Notes: a model not told the origin generated them from the letters alone. Counted from the stretch's first letter, positions 35,079 to 44,467 are shown. The stretch is DNA of 63,793 nt from an uncultured Lachnospiraceae bacterium (GCA_900553355.1 USDK01000006.1:1-63793); one strand, 5' to 3'. A program made the numbers and translations.

Positions 35079-35092
35079 GAGGTGTTTGAACG

Positions 35093-36427
35093 ATGAAAAG
35101 TCAAAGAGTCACAAAGAAACAGAAAAGGCTGATTTATATATTCCGTGCTCTCAGCGTCCGCATCTTCGCGGTCATTATGGTTCTGGGAGGGCTTCTGGGG
35201 CTGATATTCTTTGTACGTCCGGATACATCAGAGGTGGAAAAGCGTACCCTTACAGAATTTCCAAAGCCTACTCTCTCCTCTTTATGGAACGGTGAATTTT
35301 TTTCAGATCTGTCACTCTGGTATTCAGATACTTACCCAATGCGTGATCAGCTGATCGCCGCAGACCATAAACTAGAGAGCGCTTACGGGGTAAAGACCTC
35401 TACGATGATGGTCGGCAATCAGAAACAAAGCGATGATATCCCGGATGCCGATGCGAAAAAAGCATCAAAAAAGGAAGAAAAACAGGAAGTAAAAGAGATC
35501 TCCGCTCCTGACAGCCGGGCCATGGAGGCCGAAATCCAGAACCAGATTCAGGACAGTCTGTACGTCAAAGACGGAGCTGCCTATACAATCTACTATTATG
35601 ACCAGAACGCTGCAGACATCTATACTACAGCTTTGAGCAAGGCGGCTAAGGAACTGAAGGGAGAAACAGATGTCTATTCTATCCTTGTTCCCAATAATTC
35701 CGGCGCGATGTTGTCGGAACAAGAGCTTGAAGACCTGGGCGGTGCTGATCAGACACAGGCAATTGATTATTATTACAGTCTTTCTGACAGTGTTAAGACC
35801 ATCGATACCATCAATACACTCCGGAAACATAACGATGAATATCTGTATTTCCGTTCTGACCATCACTGGACCGCACTGGCAGCATATTACGTTTACCAGA
35901 ATTTCTGTGAAGAGAAGGGACTGGAACCTAATAAACTTTCCGATTTCGAAAAGATGACCTTCTCTCCGTTTCTCGGAACCTTTTATCAGAAACTGCAGAA
36001 CGCTGATATGGCAGCCAATCCGGATTCTGTGGATGCATACATACCGATGGCTACCAATGACATGACTTATACGGATACTGATGGAACAGAGGTTGACTGG
36101 CATGTCATTGAAGATGTCAGCACATGGAATGAAAACTCCGGCTACTCCTGCTTTATCGGCGGCGACAAGCCGCTGGCAGTGATCGAAAACCCGGATCTGG
36201 ATGACGGTTCTTCCTGTGTGGTGGTGAAGGAATCCTACGGAAACTGTTTTGTTCCCTTCCTGGTAGACCATTATCAGACGGTATACGTCATTGACTTCCG
36301 CTATACCCAGAACAATGTCATGGATTTCGTTAAAGAACATAAGGTTCAGGATCTGATCATCATGAATAACATATCGATTATCGCCAGCGAAGATGTGGCG
36401 ACAACAATAGCGGGGCTCCTGGAATAG
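35093..36427 (+). CDS. DHHW-motif protein (AlgX/AlgJ-like), partner of the MBOAT gene
   Basis: A 444-aa protein with one N-terminal helix (about 23-44) and an external SGNH-like domain with the signature RSDHHWTALAAYYVYQNFC. C-terminal parts CVVVKESYGNCFVPFLVDHY and VYVIDFRY resemble the serine/GDSL-like core of AlgX/DltD-type helpers that acetylate exported polymers. It follows the MBOAT gene by 14 bp with AGAGGTG upstream and ends in a strong terminator. Its usefulness depends on whether the broken MBOAT gene works. Confidence 0.85.
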   Translation: MKSQRVTKKQKRLIYIFRALSVRIFAVIMVLGGLLGLIFFVRPDTSEVEKRTLTEFPKPTLSSLWNGEFFSDLSLWYSDTYPMRDQLIAADHKLESAYGVKTSTMMVGNQKQSDDIPDADAKKASKKEEKQEVKEISAPDSRAMEAEIQNQIQDSLYVKDGAAYTIYYYDQNAADIYTTALSKAAKELKGETDVYSILVPNNSGAMLSEQELEDLGGADQTQAIDYYYSLSDSVKTIDTINTLRKHNDEYLYFRSDHHWTALAAYYVYQNFCEEKGLEPNKLSDFEKMTFSPFLGTFYQKLQNADMAANPDSVDAYIPMATNDMTYTDTDGTEVDWHVIEDVSTWNENSGYSCFIGGDKPLAVIENPDLDDGSSCVVVKESYGNCFVPFLVDHYQTVYVIDFRYTQNNVMDFVKEHKVQDLIIMNNISIIASEDVATTIAGLLE

Positions 36428-36442
36428 GAACCCCGCTATTGT
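36404..36442 (+). terminator. Rho-independent terminator of the MBOAT/DHHW operon
   Basis: ACAATAGCGGGG at 36404-36415 pairs perfectly with CCCCGCTATTGT at 36431-36442, followed by TTTATCTT. The 12-bp stem starts inside the last codons of the DHHW gene, and its stop codon lies in the loop. Confidence 0.92.
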
Positions 36443-36457
36443 TTTATCTTCTTTGCA

Positions 36458-36988
36458 TTAAAAAAATCTGCCTCTCATCCTGCTCCAGAGAACCCTCTGC
36501 ACATACTCATATGCCTTGTCATAGACAAACAGCCCGATCTCTCCGGCTGCCACAGCGCCGATCAGGAACGGCACAGACAAGGTTCTGGAAAATAGCAGCT
36601 CCTGAAAACCAAACAGCACAGGGAGATAAATCAGGTTAAAGACCACATATTTCCATAGCCAGAACAGCCCTTTTTTCTGATATCTTTCTGAAGCTTTTCC
36701 CATCCGCAGCCAGATAAACTCGATGGCCAGGATATAAAATCCCATAGCCGCATAAGAAGCCACATAGAATTTATTGGGAACCACCAGAATCCCAAGAAGG
36801 ACAGATGCCAGGTAAAAGGCAGCTCCCATCCGGAAACCGGCTTCCCGTATCATAATGCCCACAAAGTAGGAGGCTGCAGCCAGCAAAAACAAGGTGTTGG
36901 ATTCGATGATGCCGCCCAGCATCATAAAAACGACTGTCATGGCAAGCAGCAGCCCGCCCAGGGCCATGAGTTTTGCCCTTACATGCAT
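36458..36988 (-). CDS. Polytopic membrane protein downstream of the DnaJ gene
   Basis: A 176-aa protein of unknown family with about five or six membrane helices (ALGGLLLAMTVVFMMLGGII, LFLLAAASYFVGIMI, AAFYLASVLLGILVV, SYAAMGFYILAIEFIWL). The ATG at 36988 overlaps the end of the DnaJ gene by 10 bp, with AGGAG 10 nt upstream inside that gene, so the pair is translationally coupled. The basic C-terminus VLWSRMRGRFF should be cytosolic. No enzyme motif seen. Confidence 0.7.
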   Translation of the reverse strand: MHVRAKLMALGGLLLAMTVVFMMLGGIIESNTLFLLAAASYFVGIMIREAGFRMGAAFYLASVLLGILVVPNKFYVASYAAMGFYILAIEFIWLRMGKASERYQKKGLFWLWKYVVFNLIYLPVLFGFQELLFSRTLSVPFLIGAVAAGEIGLFVYDKAYEYVQRVLWSRMRGRFF

Positions 36989-37596
36989 GAACAAAGATCT
37001 CCTCCCATACATTCGCACAAAGTATCCGCACACCACAGGTCACAGCAGAAGTTTCCGGTTCCACAGTAAGATCCCCCGGTTCCGTATCCCCCTCCATAAG
37101 GATTATTCTGATATCTGCGGCTGTTCCAGCTAAGCTGGTTGAGAAGCTGGCAGTACTGAGGGTTGTTTGGCTCCATGTTAACTGCCTGAGCTGCATGGTC
37201 TCTGGCGATGATATTATTGCCAAGACCTGCATTGGCAGCGCCGCTTAAGTAATACCATTCTGCCGTACGATTCGGCATACGGTTCAGGAGATTGACCGCT
37301 TCCTGAAATCTGCGGTTATTAATATAGTTATATACCGCCTGCATTTCCACATTCTGCGATCCGCCGGAAGATTCTCTATATCCATATTGATATCCTCCGC
37401 CATTCTGCCGCTCTTTCATAATCTCGTCATAGGCTTCCTGAACTTCTTTAAACTTCTCTTCTGCCAGATCCGCCAGAGGATTGCCTGCATTGGCGTCGGG
37501 ATGGTATTTTCTGGAAAGCTCCCGATAGGCTTTTTTTATCTCATCATCCGATGCATTAGGAGAAACACCTAATATATCATATGGATTACTGCTCAT
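36979..37596 (-). CDS. J-domain protein with Cys-rich C-terminus
   Basis: A 205-aa DnaJ-family protein. The J domain is residues 4-66 with HPD in RELSRKYHPDANAGN, so it can stimulate an Hsp70. After a Gly/Tyr linker come helices that look like two TPR units (VEMQAVYNYINNRRFQEAVN, YYLSGAANAGLGNN). The last 35 residues are Gly then Cys-rich (FCCDLWCADTLCECMGGDLC), possibly a metal site. It lacks the classic DnaJ zinc fingers. The neighbours are DUF5685 and a membrane protein. Confidence 0.88.
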   Translation of the reverse strand: MSSNPYDILGVSPNASDDEIKKAYRELSRKYHPDANAGNPLADLAEEKFKEVQEAYDEIMKERQNGGGYQYGYRESSGGSQNVEMQAVYNYINNRRFQEAVNLLNRMPNRTAEWYYLSGAANAGLGNNIIARDHAAQAVNMEPNNPQYCQLLNQLSWNSRRYQNNPYGGGYGTGGSYCGTGNFCCDLWCADTLCECMGGDLCSCM

Positions 37597-37608
37597 GTTG
37601 ATTCATCC

Positions 37609-38442
37609 TCACTTTTCTTTTTCTTTTCGTTCTTGTTCAATCTTGCGGAATTGATTCCAGACACCATCATATAATATATTTCGCAAAATGTCTATATCCT
37701 GAATGCATGGAAGTTTCTCAAATCCGGCGCAGCACTCCGCGATCATCATGCAAAGCATGTCACGGCAGCGTTTATGGTAATCTGGTTCCTTATATAAGTT
37801 TTTCAGCGGATTGTAGTTTCCTTCTTTCAGATCCTTTTCCAGATCATCATAAGCGTCCATGATATAAATAAATTTCCCCAGGAAGAATCCAAGCGACCGA
37901 AGTGTTTCTTCCCACTGATCTCTTTTCCAGACCATAAGTTCGGCCATCAGACGTCCGAAACACCCGGCGGGCAGATCTATCTCCTGCGAATTTTCAGCTT
38001 CGTATCCTTCCAGCGCCTTTAATTCCCTTTGAATCACGCGGCATTGCCTGGGATATTTCCGGATGATTCTTTTTACACGGCGCCGGAGAGCGCAGGTCCC
38101 TAAGAATCCTGATACCTTCTTCTCGTCTGTCCAGTCATCTTTCAGATGATAATAAGCCAGGATCATATTCATGTCTGCGCCGTATTCCGTGGCGGCACTT
38201 CTTAAGATCTCCTGCCTTTTTACAGGGTGTACCTTACAGCGGATCTTTTCGCCTGTTATCTCGTTTTCGTAAAGAGAGGTCAGCAGTAGGATGGCAAAGG
38301 TCATGTCGTAAGTCAGAGTCATCTGCCCCAGATGTCCATAACGTTCCTTAAGTTCCCTGCACAGCCCGCAGTAAAAAGATTTGTATCTCCGAAAATCTTT
38401 TACTTTTAACTCTGGCTCTAATATTGTTACGTATCCAAACAT
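37609..38442 (-). CDS. DUF5685 family protein
   Basis: A 277-aa helical protein with the DUF5685 pattern: MFGYVTILEPELKVKDFRRY, FYCGLCRELKERYG, LTYDMTFAILLLTSLYE, and IYIMDAYDDLEKDL near residue 195. CGLC could be a metal or redox site. There is no membrane helix and no known function. It is 12 bp before the DnaJ gene, and the two are probably one operon with the membrane protein. Confidence 0.82.
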   Translation of the reverse strand: MFGYVTILEPELKVKDFRRYKSFYCGLCRELKERYGHLGQMTLTYDMTFAILLLTSLYENEITGEKIRCKVHPVKRQEILRSAATEYGADMNMILAYYHLKDDWTDEKKVSGFLGTCALRRRVKRIIRKYPRQCRVIQRELKALEGYEAENSQEIDLPAGCFGRLMAELMVWKRDQWEETLRSLGFFLGKFIYIMDAYDDLEKDLKEGNYNPLKNLYKEPDYHKRCRDMLCMMIAECCAGFEKLPCIQDIDILRNILYDGVWNQFRKIEQERKEKEK

Positions 38443-38454
38443 GAATTTCCCCGT

Positions 38455-39468
38455 TTAAAAGAATGTTTTATAATCTTCATAATTTTTCCGCAGCAGCTCC
38501 GGTGTATCAAGGCCGTAAGGACATTTGCTCTTACAGTGTCCGCAGTGCAGGCAGTCTTCAATCTTTTTCATCTTCGCCTGCCATTCTTCGGAAAGCCATC
38601 CTTCTTGGGGCGCACGACGAAGCATCAGGCTCATACGCGCACAGTTATTAATCTCAATCCCTGCCGGGCAAGGCATACAGTAGCCACAGCCCCGGCAGAA
38701 GTCTCCAGACAATTCTTTCCGGTCTTTTTCGATCTCTTTCTGCAGTTCTTCCGTCAGCATAGGCGGACAGGCCTGATAAGACAGGAATTCATCCAGTTCA
38801 CTTTCCTTCTGAATCCCCCAGATCGGTACTACGTGGTTAAACTGAGGCTGAGCCATATAGGCGTAGGCACAGGCAGAATTATGAATCAGTCCCCCTGCCA
38901 GAGCCTTCATGGCAATAAAGCCCATGTCTGCCTTACGGGAAAGTTCTACAATTTCCAGATCCGCATCTGCAGAGATATAAGAAAATGGAAACTGCATCGT
39001 CTCATAAAGGCCGGATTCAATGGCTTCTTTTGCCACGGCAATCCGATGATTGGTAATGCCGATATGCCGGATCTTTCCTTCTTTTTTTGCCTCGCAGGCC
39101 GCCTCATAAAGGCCGGATCCGTCACCTGGCTTCGGGCAGAATGCAGGGTTGTGGAACTGATAAATATCAATATAATCCGTCTTCAGCATGCGAAGACTTT
39201 CTTCCAGATCCTTTTTCAGTTCTTCTCCGGTCTGTGCCGCTGTTTTAGTGCTGATGATCAGTTTTTCCCTGATATAAGAGAATGCCGCTCCAATCTTCTC
39301 TTCACTGTCAGAATAAGCTCTTGCCGTATCAAAATAATTGATCCCGTTATAAAAAGCTTTCTGCAGCAGATAAACGGCGTCTTTTTTGCTGATCCGCTGG
39401 ATCGGAAGAGCGCCGAAACTGTTTTTGCTGACTTCAATCCCGGTTTTTCCTAAAATCACTTTCTGCAT
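38455..39468 (-). CDS. Aldo/keto reductase with C-terminal 4Fe-4S domain
   Basis: A 337-aa protein. The AKR barrel (1-255) shows the tetrad residues in YFDTARAYSDSEEKIG, LIISTKTA and IYQFHNPA. The C-terminus has ferredoxin-type cysteines: CRGCGYCMPCPAGIEINNC and CLHCGHCKSKCPYGL. Such proteins reduce unknown carbonyls with Fe-S help. The ATG at 39468 with AGGAG 8 nt upstream beats an ATG two codons earlier. It follows helD by 18 bp. Confidence 0.92.
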   Translation of the reverse strand: MQKVILGKTGIEVSKNSFGALPIQRISKKDAVYLLQKAFYNGINYFDTARAYSDSEEKIGAAFSYIREKLIISTKTAAQTGEELKKDLEESLRMLKTDYIDIYQFHNPAFCPKPGDGSGLYEAACEAKKEGKIRHIGITNHRIAVAKEAIESGLYETMQFPFSYISADADLEIVELSRKADMGFIAMKALAGGLIHNSACAYAYMAQPQFNHVVPIWGIQKESELDEFLSYQACPPMLTEELQKEIEKDRKELSGDFCRGCGYCMPCPAGIEINNCARMSLMLRRAPQEGWLSEEWQAKMKKIEDCLHCGHCKSKCPYGLDTPELLRKNYEDYKTFF

Positions 39469-39486
39469 AATCATCTCTCCTTTTTC

Positions 39487-41553
39487 TCATATGTTTATTG
39501 ACTCTTCTATCCGATACATATAAAGCTCGTGAAGTGCCCGTGTCGCGCAGATGTACCTGGCCTGGGAAAGCAGAGGATTTCCATTTTCCCGGTAAACGGT
39601 AAACACCTGGTCAAACTCCAGGCCTTTGGCAAGGTAAAAGGTGGTCACAGTAAGTCCAGGGCTGAAAGAGGTGCTGTCCCGGTCGATATAAGAGACTTTC
39701 GTGTCCCGGTTTTTCAAAAGCTGCCAGATATCATGAGCCTCGTCTTCTGTCATAGTCAGGACCGCCGCTGTCTCAAAACTGTCCTCACCCTGAATACACA
39801 GCCTTTTTTGAATCTGATCCAGAAGCAGATCAATATTTTCAAAGGATGCTTCTTCTACTTCCCTGCCATGCCGCATCAAAAACTGTGCCGGCTCTTCAGT
39901 CTCCTCCCTCAGCGCCGCGGCATAACGGCTGATCTCGAAGGTATTCCGATAGCTTTTATTCAGATAGATCTTACGAACCTTTTTCCCGAATATTTTCGGC
40001 AGGAACTGCATCACATCATGGAGCACATCGTCCATCGTCTGAAGACGGTCTCCCAGAATGGTCATACTGCAGGAAAACAGCTCTGCAAGGATCAGATATT
40101 GCATATAAGTATAATCCTGCATCTCATCAATGACCAGATGCTTGATCCTTTTATGGGCGCCTTTCCCAAGAAGACGGTACTTCAGATACAACATAGGAGC
40201 CGCATCCTCATATTCAATCAGCCGCCTCTCATAGGGAACATCCGGAAGCACGGGGAAACCACAGAACTCCATCAGCTGATTATAAATCTGATAGATGTCT
40301 GTTGTCATATAAAGCCCGGAAAACTTCTGACAGACAGCTTCCGTTTCTTCTTCAGAAAGCTCTCTTCCCCTCAGAGTTTCATATTCATCGGTTACATATT
40401 CCCTGACGGCATCCATCCTGGCAAGGAGCGGTATGTTCTGAAATTTGAAATAAAACAGATGGATCAGTTCACTTTCTGTTTTCCTCAGGCCTTTGTATTC
40501 AACATCCCGGAAGTTCATCAGGCTGTCTTCCAGGATAGCCAGGAAGCTTTCGATCAGGCCGGCCATTTCAGCGGAATGCTTCTTATGATATCTTTCTTCT
40601 GCATCCCGGTCAGGAAACTTCATCGTCCGCTCCAGCTGATGATAACGATCCTCGCAGTCTGGAGCCGTATCCTTTAATTCCCGGTAAGTAAAGAGATCAA
40701 AACTCATCTCCTGAACAGACTCTTCACCTAGTTCCGGCAGAATATGGGAAATATAATCAGCAAACACACTGTTAGGCGAGAGGATCAGAATATCCGAAGA
40801 TTTTAAATTCCCCCTGTCATGATACAGAAGGTAGGCAATCCGGTGCAGCGCCACCGATGTCTTTCCGCTTCCGGCTACCCCCTGGATCGCCAGGATCTTA
40901 TCACGGGTGTTTCGGATGATCGCATTCTGTTCCCGCTGAATGGTACTGACAATATTTTTCAGTTTGACATCCCCATTGGTCCCCAGTTCCTCTTTCAGGA
41001 TCTCATCATCGATCTTGGTGTCACTCTCAAAGGCATAGACCAGACGTCCGTCCCGGATTTTATACTGCCATTTGGACGTAATCTCTCCGTCCATTTTTCC
41101 TGCCGGAGCCAGATAAGACGCCGGTCCTTTATCATAATCATAAAACAACTCACTGACCGGGGCCCGCCAGTCATAGATGAGGGGGCGCATCCCGGCTCTT
41201 TCCGCAAAATTTGCAATACCGATGTAAAAGGTCTCCGGCTCATCTTCTCCGTCATAAACAAAATCGACACGCCCAAAAAAGGGAGAGTTCTGCATCTTCC
41301 GGATCCGCCGCCTGGAAAGGAGAAGCTCCTGATTGGCATTGACCTGTCCCAGCAACGCCTGCTGGTTGTCATAGTCTTCATAGCCGTACTGGTCCATTTC
41401 GGTATAATTTTCCCAGTAGTAATCATGCATCCGCTCAATGTCCCTCTGCCCTTCCTCCAGAGCCGTCTCGACGGACACCAGTTTTTTATTCAGTTTTTCT
41501 TCGATATCCCGTAAAAAGTCCGTAACCTGTGTGTTCTGTTCTGTGCTGTTCAT
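39487..41553 (-). CDS. helD: HelD-like RNA polymerase-recycling helicase (UvrD/Rep type)
   Basis: A 688-aa SF1 helicase-like ATPase. In B. subtilis HelD frees stalled RNA polymerase. The N-terminal coiled coil (2-60) is followed by RPLIYDWRAPVSELFYDYD, Walker A GVAGSGKTSVALHRIAYLL, DILILSPNSVFADYI, LVIDEMQDYTYMQY and the late VTTFYLAKGLEFDQVFTVY. A good promoter lies at 41610-41638. Length is slightly below B. subtilis HelD (774 aa). Confidence 0.93.
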   Translation of the reverse strand: MNSTEQNTQVTDFLRDIEEKLNKKLVSVETALEEGQRDIERMHDYYWENYTEMDQYGYEDYDNQQALLGQVNANQELLLSRRRIRKMQNSPFFGRVDFVYDGEDEPETFYIGIANFAERAGMRPLIYDWRAPVSELFYDYDKGPASYLAPAGKMDGEITSKWQYKIRDGRLVYAFESDTKIDDEILKEELGTNGDVKLKNIVSTIQREQNAIIRNTRDKILAIQGVAGSGKTSVALHRIAYLLYHDRGNLKSSDILILSPNSVFADYISHILPELGEESVQEMSFDLFTYRELKDTAPDCEDRYHQLERTMKFPDRDAEERYHKKHSAEMAGLIESFLAILEDSLMNFRDVEYKGLRKTESELIHLFYFKFQNIPLLARMDAVREYVTDEYETLRGRELSEEETEAVCQKFSGLYMTTDIYQIYNQLMEFCGFPVLPDVPYERRLIEYEDAAPMLYLKYRLLGKGAHKRIKHLVIDEMQDYTYMQYLILAELFSCSMTILGDRLQTMDDVLHDVMQFLPKIFGKKVRKIYLNKSYRNTFEISRYAAALREETEEPAQFLMRHGREVEEASFENIDLLLDQIQKRLCIQGEDSFETAAVLTMTEDEAHDIWQLLKNRDTKVSYIDRDSTSFSPGLTVTTFYLAKGLEFDQVFTVYRENGNPLLSQARYICATRALHELYMYRIEESINI

Positions 41554-41609
41554 GTGTTCAGATTCTCCTTACGTCATCTATGATAAATATAGTCATGTCA
41601 GTACTCCAT

Positions 41610-41638
41610 ATTCTATCACAGATCTGCCGTCTTGTCAG
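41610..41638 (-). promoter_or_regulatory. Sigma-A promoter of helD
   Basis: CTGACA (41638-41633), 17-bp spacer, TAGAAT (41615-41610) on the minus strand: five of six matches in each hexamer. It overlaps the stop codon of the upstream membrane-protein gene and lies 57 bp before the helD start. Confidence 0.7.
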
Positions 41639-43059
41639 GACTCATTTGTCAATTCCTGATACCAGGATTCCACCGTTTCCTTTTCGGGACTGTTTGCAAA
41701 AATCGTCATATCTTTTAACGTAATTTTCAGGATCGGTGTAGTATCTCCCTTTAAAAACATCATACATTTTCCGGTTTCTTTTCCCCGGAAATGTCCAATT
41801 TGGGAATGATCGGTACTGCCGCCGTTGGTTCTGATAAATTTCTCATCCGGCAGGGAATCTGCAAGCATAACGGATACGATATCGTCACTGGTAAAATCAC
41901 AGGTATAACCGGCAGCTTCTATGCGAAAAACATCGCCTTCTTTTGTAAAAATGATCCTGGCATTTTCAAAACCGGATATCAGGCTGATCGTCCACAGAAT
42001 GACTGCTACGGTAATGGCACACAGAGCACCGACAAATACCTTTACTCCTGTATGTGCAAAGTTAAATGAAAGATTCATGCTGTTAAACCGATCCTGGACC
42101 AGAATATGAGGATCATCCGGATTGGAGTACCATCCGGATTTCCAATACTCATCATCATCAATAAATAAAGGGGCGGGATCCGTCAAAAGGATTTCATGCC
42201 TCTTTTTTGCAGAAATAATCAGCGGAGTCAGAAAGGATATCGCAGCCAAAATAATCAGTATGGTATAAATGCCATAGCGGACCTCCATCATCATCGGGCC
42301 ATATTTGTAAGAAGAGTACGCCAGATAGATCCAGGATGCACCGGTAAACATGGCGGCAAACAGAAGACTTTCGCTCCAGGAACGCCTGGTCAGTCGATTT
42401 GCAGCCAGGTTGATCTCTGTCTGGTCACTGTAAACCTTGTTCGGACGGCGCAGGATCCCTATATGAAAAAGCAGGAATAAAAGGCAGATTCCGATACTGG
42501 AAGCATACATAGCCCAGAAGGGAATCATTTCCTCTGTGACTACATCATAGGCATGGCCAGCCAGATATAACAGATATCCACTGGCTGCCGTCAGGACCAG
42601 GACCGGGATATGCCACTGCCAGCATAGGGCCATCTTTTTTGATGCTGCAGAGACAACGGTATCAATGCGTACGATTTTTCTTCCGGTCTCCCGGATCCAT
42701 CCATTTGCCATTTTCATCCTGTACATTTTTCTGTGTGGAGCAAGAATCAGATAATAGACTCCTGCAAGGTACAGTATCAGCCATATGGACCACACGAGAA
42801 TAAACACAATAAAATCATAGAGACACAGCAGGCACAAAAGAAGACTCAAGGGGAGATTGATCCGGTGAAAAAGTCTCCATTGCCTTTTTCCCTCCCGGCA
42901 GATCTTCTGCACCCCGGAATCGGAGAGTTGATCTGCAGGAATATGAACACCATAAATCATTCCCTCCTTGTATTCATCTGCCTTTCCAAAAGAATACCGG
43001 CAAAGAAGTACACACAGAAGATCTGTACTTAAAAAGATAAAAAACAGTACCCACTCCAT
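41635..43059 (-). CDS. DUF1648/DUF5808-type membrane protein paired with GntR regulator
   Basis: A 474-aa protein with about eight membrane helices. The stretch DDDEYWKSGWYSNPDDPHIL followed by VQDRFNSMNLSFNFAHTGVK is the DUF5808 signature, in the loop between helices six and seven, and the end is a soluble domain. The family commonly sits directly after a YtrA-type GntR gene in Clostridia; function unknown. The ATG at 43059 has GAGG 7 nt upstream and starts 2 bp after the regulator's stop. Confidence 0.8.
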   Translation of the reverse strand: MEWVLFFIFLSTDLLCVLLCRYSFGKADEYKEGMIYGVHIPADQLSDSGVQKICREGKRQWRLFHRINLPLSLLLCLLCLYDFIVFILVWSIWLILYLAGVYYLILAPHRKMYRMKMANGWIRETGRKIVRIDTVVSAASKKMALCWQWHIPVLVLTAASGYLLYLAGHAYDVVTEEMIPFWAMYASSIGICLLFLLFHIGILRRPNKVYSDQTEINLAANRLTRRSWSESLLFAAMFTGASWIYLAYSSYKYGPMMMEVRYGIYTILIILAAISFLTPLIISAKKRHEILLTDPAPLFIDDDEYWKSGWYSNPDDPHILVQDRFNSMNLSFNFAHTGVKVFVGALCAITVAVILWTISLISGFENARIIFTKEGDVFRIEAAGYTCDFTSDDIVSVMLADSLPDEKFIRTNGGSTDHSQIGHFRGKETGKCMMFLKGDTTPILKITLKDMTIFANSPEKETVESWYQELTNES

Positions 43060-43061
43060 CA

Positions 43062-43451
43062 CTATCCCTCACTTTCTGCCAGACACATACGCCCAAACAT
43101 CTGCTCGCAGATGGTAAGAAATTCCTCTTTTTTCATTCCTTTGAGACAGGCTTCCGCAGACAAAAGCTCCAACTCATCCTCCAATTTTTCCCGGAACAGA
43201 TCTTCCGTTTCCTGAACGGGAAGGATCTTCGCTCCTTTTCGTCGGTCAATCTCAATAAATCCCTCTGCTTTTAAGATCTGATAGGTCTTATTTACAGTCA
43301 TAGTATTGACACCTGCATCCGACGCCATCTGGCGGACCGATGGAAGCGTCTCGCCCACATGAAGTTCTCCCTTCCCGATCCCGGTGACAATCTGATTCCG
43401 GAGCTGTACATAGATGGGTATATTACTGCTCATATCCAGAGAAATGATCAC
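43062..43451 (-). CDS. GntR family regulator, YtrA subfamily
   Basis: A 129-aa repressor-like protein. The winged HTH is residues 8-75 (PIYVQLRNQIVTGIGKGELH, LPSVRQMASDAGVNTMTVNK, GFIEIDRRKGAKIL), with a short helical C-terminus for dimerisation as in YtrA. The GTG at 43451 has GGAGG 7 nt upstream. A perfect 15-bp dyad over its promoter (43475-43513) points to self-repression together with the membrane gene. Confidence 0.92.
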   Translation of the reverse strand: MIISLDMSSNIPIYVQLRNQIVTGIGKGELHVGETLPSVRQMASDAGVNTMTVNKTYQILKAEGFIEIDRRKGAKILPVQETEDLFREKLEDELELLSAEACLKGMKKEEFLTICEQMFGRMCLAESEG

Positions 43452-43474
43452 AATATCGCCTCCATAACCTAAAA

Positions 43475-43522
43475 AGTATTATCTGTATTATATACTATAA
43501 TACAGATAATACTTACGGTCAA
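43475..43522 (-). promoter_or_regulatory. Promoter and operator dyad of the GntR operon
   Basis: AGTATTATCTGTATT (43475-43489) and its exact inverse AATACAGATAATACT (43499-43513) surround a 9-bp centre. On the minus strand TTGACC (43522-43517), 17 bp, TATAGT (43499-43494) form a promoter whose -10 and spacer lie inside the dyad. The dyad is followed by TTTTTAGG, so it might also stop transcripts from the upstream reductase gene. Confidence 0.7.
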
Positions 43523-43525
43523 ATG

Positions 43526-44467
43526 TTATTGCATTTCTTTCTCCCAGTAACGGATTACATTGAGCTGTGCATCATCGGCAAGCTTCTCTATCGTCTTAAT
43601 CTCTTCTTCTGTCAATTCAACTGCCGCAGCCTTTGCCGCGTCTTCTACCTGATATACCTTTGTCACTCCGATAATCGGAAGCGTCCCCTTTGCGACGGCC
43701 CATGCTATCGGAATCTGCGCGGCTGCCACATGGTGGCGGTCCGCAATCTCTTTCAGCCCTGCATTGAGCTTTTCCAGCCTCGGAAGCATCGGATTGTAGG
43801 TTCTTCCTCTGTCGGAATCTGCCGGGAACGGATGCTCTGTATCATACTTTCCTGTCAGTGCTCCCTGTTCCAGTACCATATAAGAGAAAAAGATAATGCC
43901 GTTTTCTTTGCAGTAATCCAGGATGCTGGATGTTTCTGATGAACGGTTCAGAAGACTGTAGTGGTTCTGGATCGCAGATATCTTCAGCCCCTCTTTTGCA
44001 AGGATATCAGCAGCCTCTTTAATCTCTGACAAACTATGGTTTGAGAGTCCGATTTTCCCGATTTTTCCAGTTTTTGCAAGGGGGATCAGCTCTGTCACCC
44101 ATTTCGGAGCGTCTACCGGGTTGTGAATCCAGTAAAAATCCATATAATCTGTTCCGAGCAGCTCCGCGCTCTTCTCGTACAGGGCAGTCACAGCATTCTC
44201 TGCCGTCGGATCTGCACACTGTGGAGTAAACTTATCAGAGATCAGATAACTGTCTCTTGGCACTGTTCTGAGAAAATCTCCCAGTACTTTTTCAGAAGTG
44301 CCCATACCGTATGCATACGCAGTATCCCAGAGATTCAATCCCGCTTTCATCGCTGCATCAAATACCGGTCTGAGAGTTTCCGGCGTAAGATTGCCTCCAA
44401 ATGTACCGTCATTTCCCCAAGCCCATGCTCCAAGAGCAATCTTTGGAATTTCCTTTATTTCTGCCAT
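43526..44467 (-). CDS. Aldo/keto reductase
   Basis: A 313-aa NADPH-dependent carbonyl reductase. Tetrad residues occur in NLWDTAYAYGMGTSEKVLG, YLISDKFTP and FYWIHNPVD; the cofactor part is PIIGVTKVYQVEDA. The ATG at 44467 is used because GGAGG lies 8 nt upstream. It is the last gene of flavin reductase - flavodoxin lipoprotein - AKR, 36 bp after the lipoprotein gene. The substrate is unknown. Confidence 0.92.
   Translation of the reverse strand: MAEIKEIPKIALGAWAWGNDGTFGGNLTPETLRPVFDAAMKAGLNLWDTAYAYGMGTSEKVLGDFLRTVPRDSYLISDKFTPQCADPTAENAVTALYEKSAELLGTDYMDFYWIHNPVDAPKWVTELIPLAKTGKIGKIGLSNHSLSEIKEAADILAKEGLKISAIQNHYSLLNRSSETSSILDYCKENGIIFFSYMVLEQGALTGKYDTEHPFPADSDRGRTYNPMLPRLEKLNAGLKEIADRHHVAAAQIPIAWAVAKGTLPIIGVTKVYQVEDAAKAAAVELTEEEIKTIEKLADDAQLNVIRYWEKEMQ

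Noticed and set aside
35465..36340. 291-codon open frame on the minus strand
   Set aside because: Antisense to the DHHW gene, which has a matching ribosome site, helix and signature motif.
39529..40677. 382-codon open frame on the plus strand
   Set aside because: It lies antisense inside helD, whose motifs are clear; codon pattern is that of a mirrored frame and there is no ribosome site.
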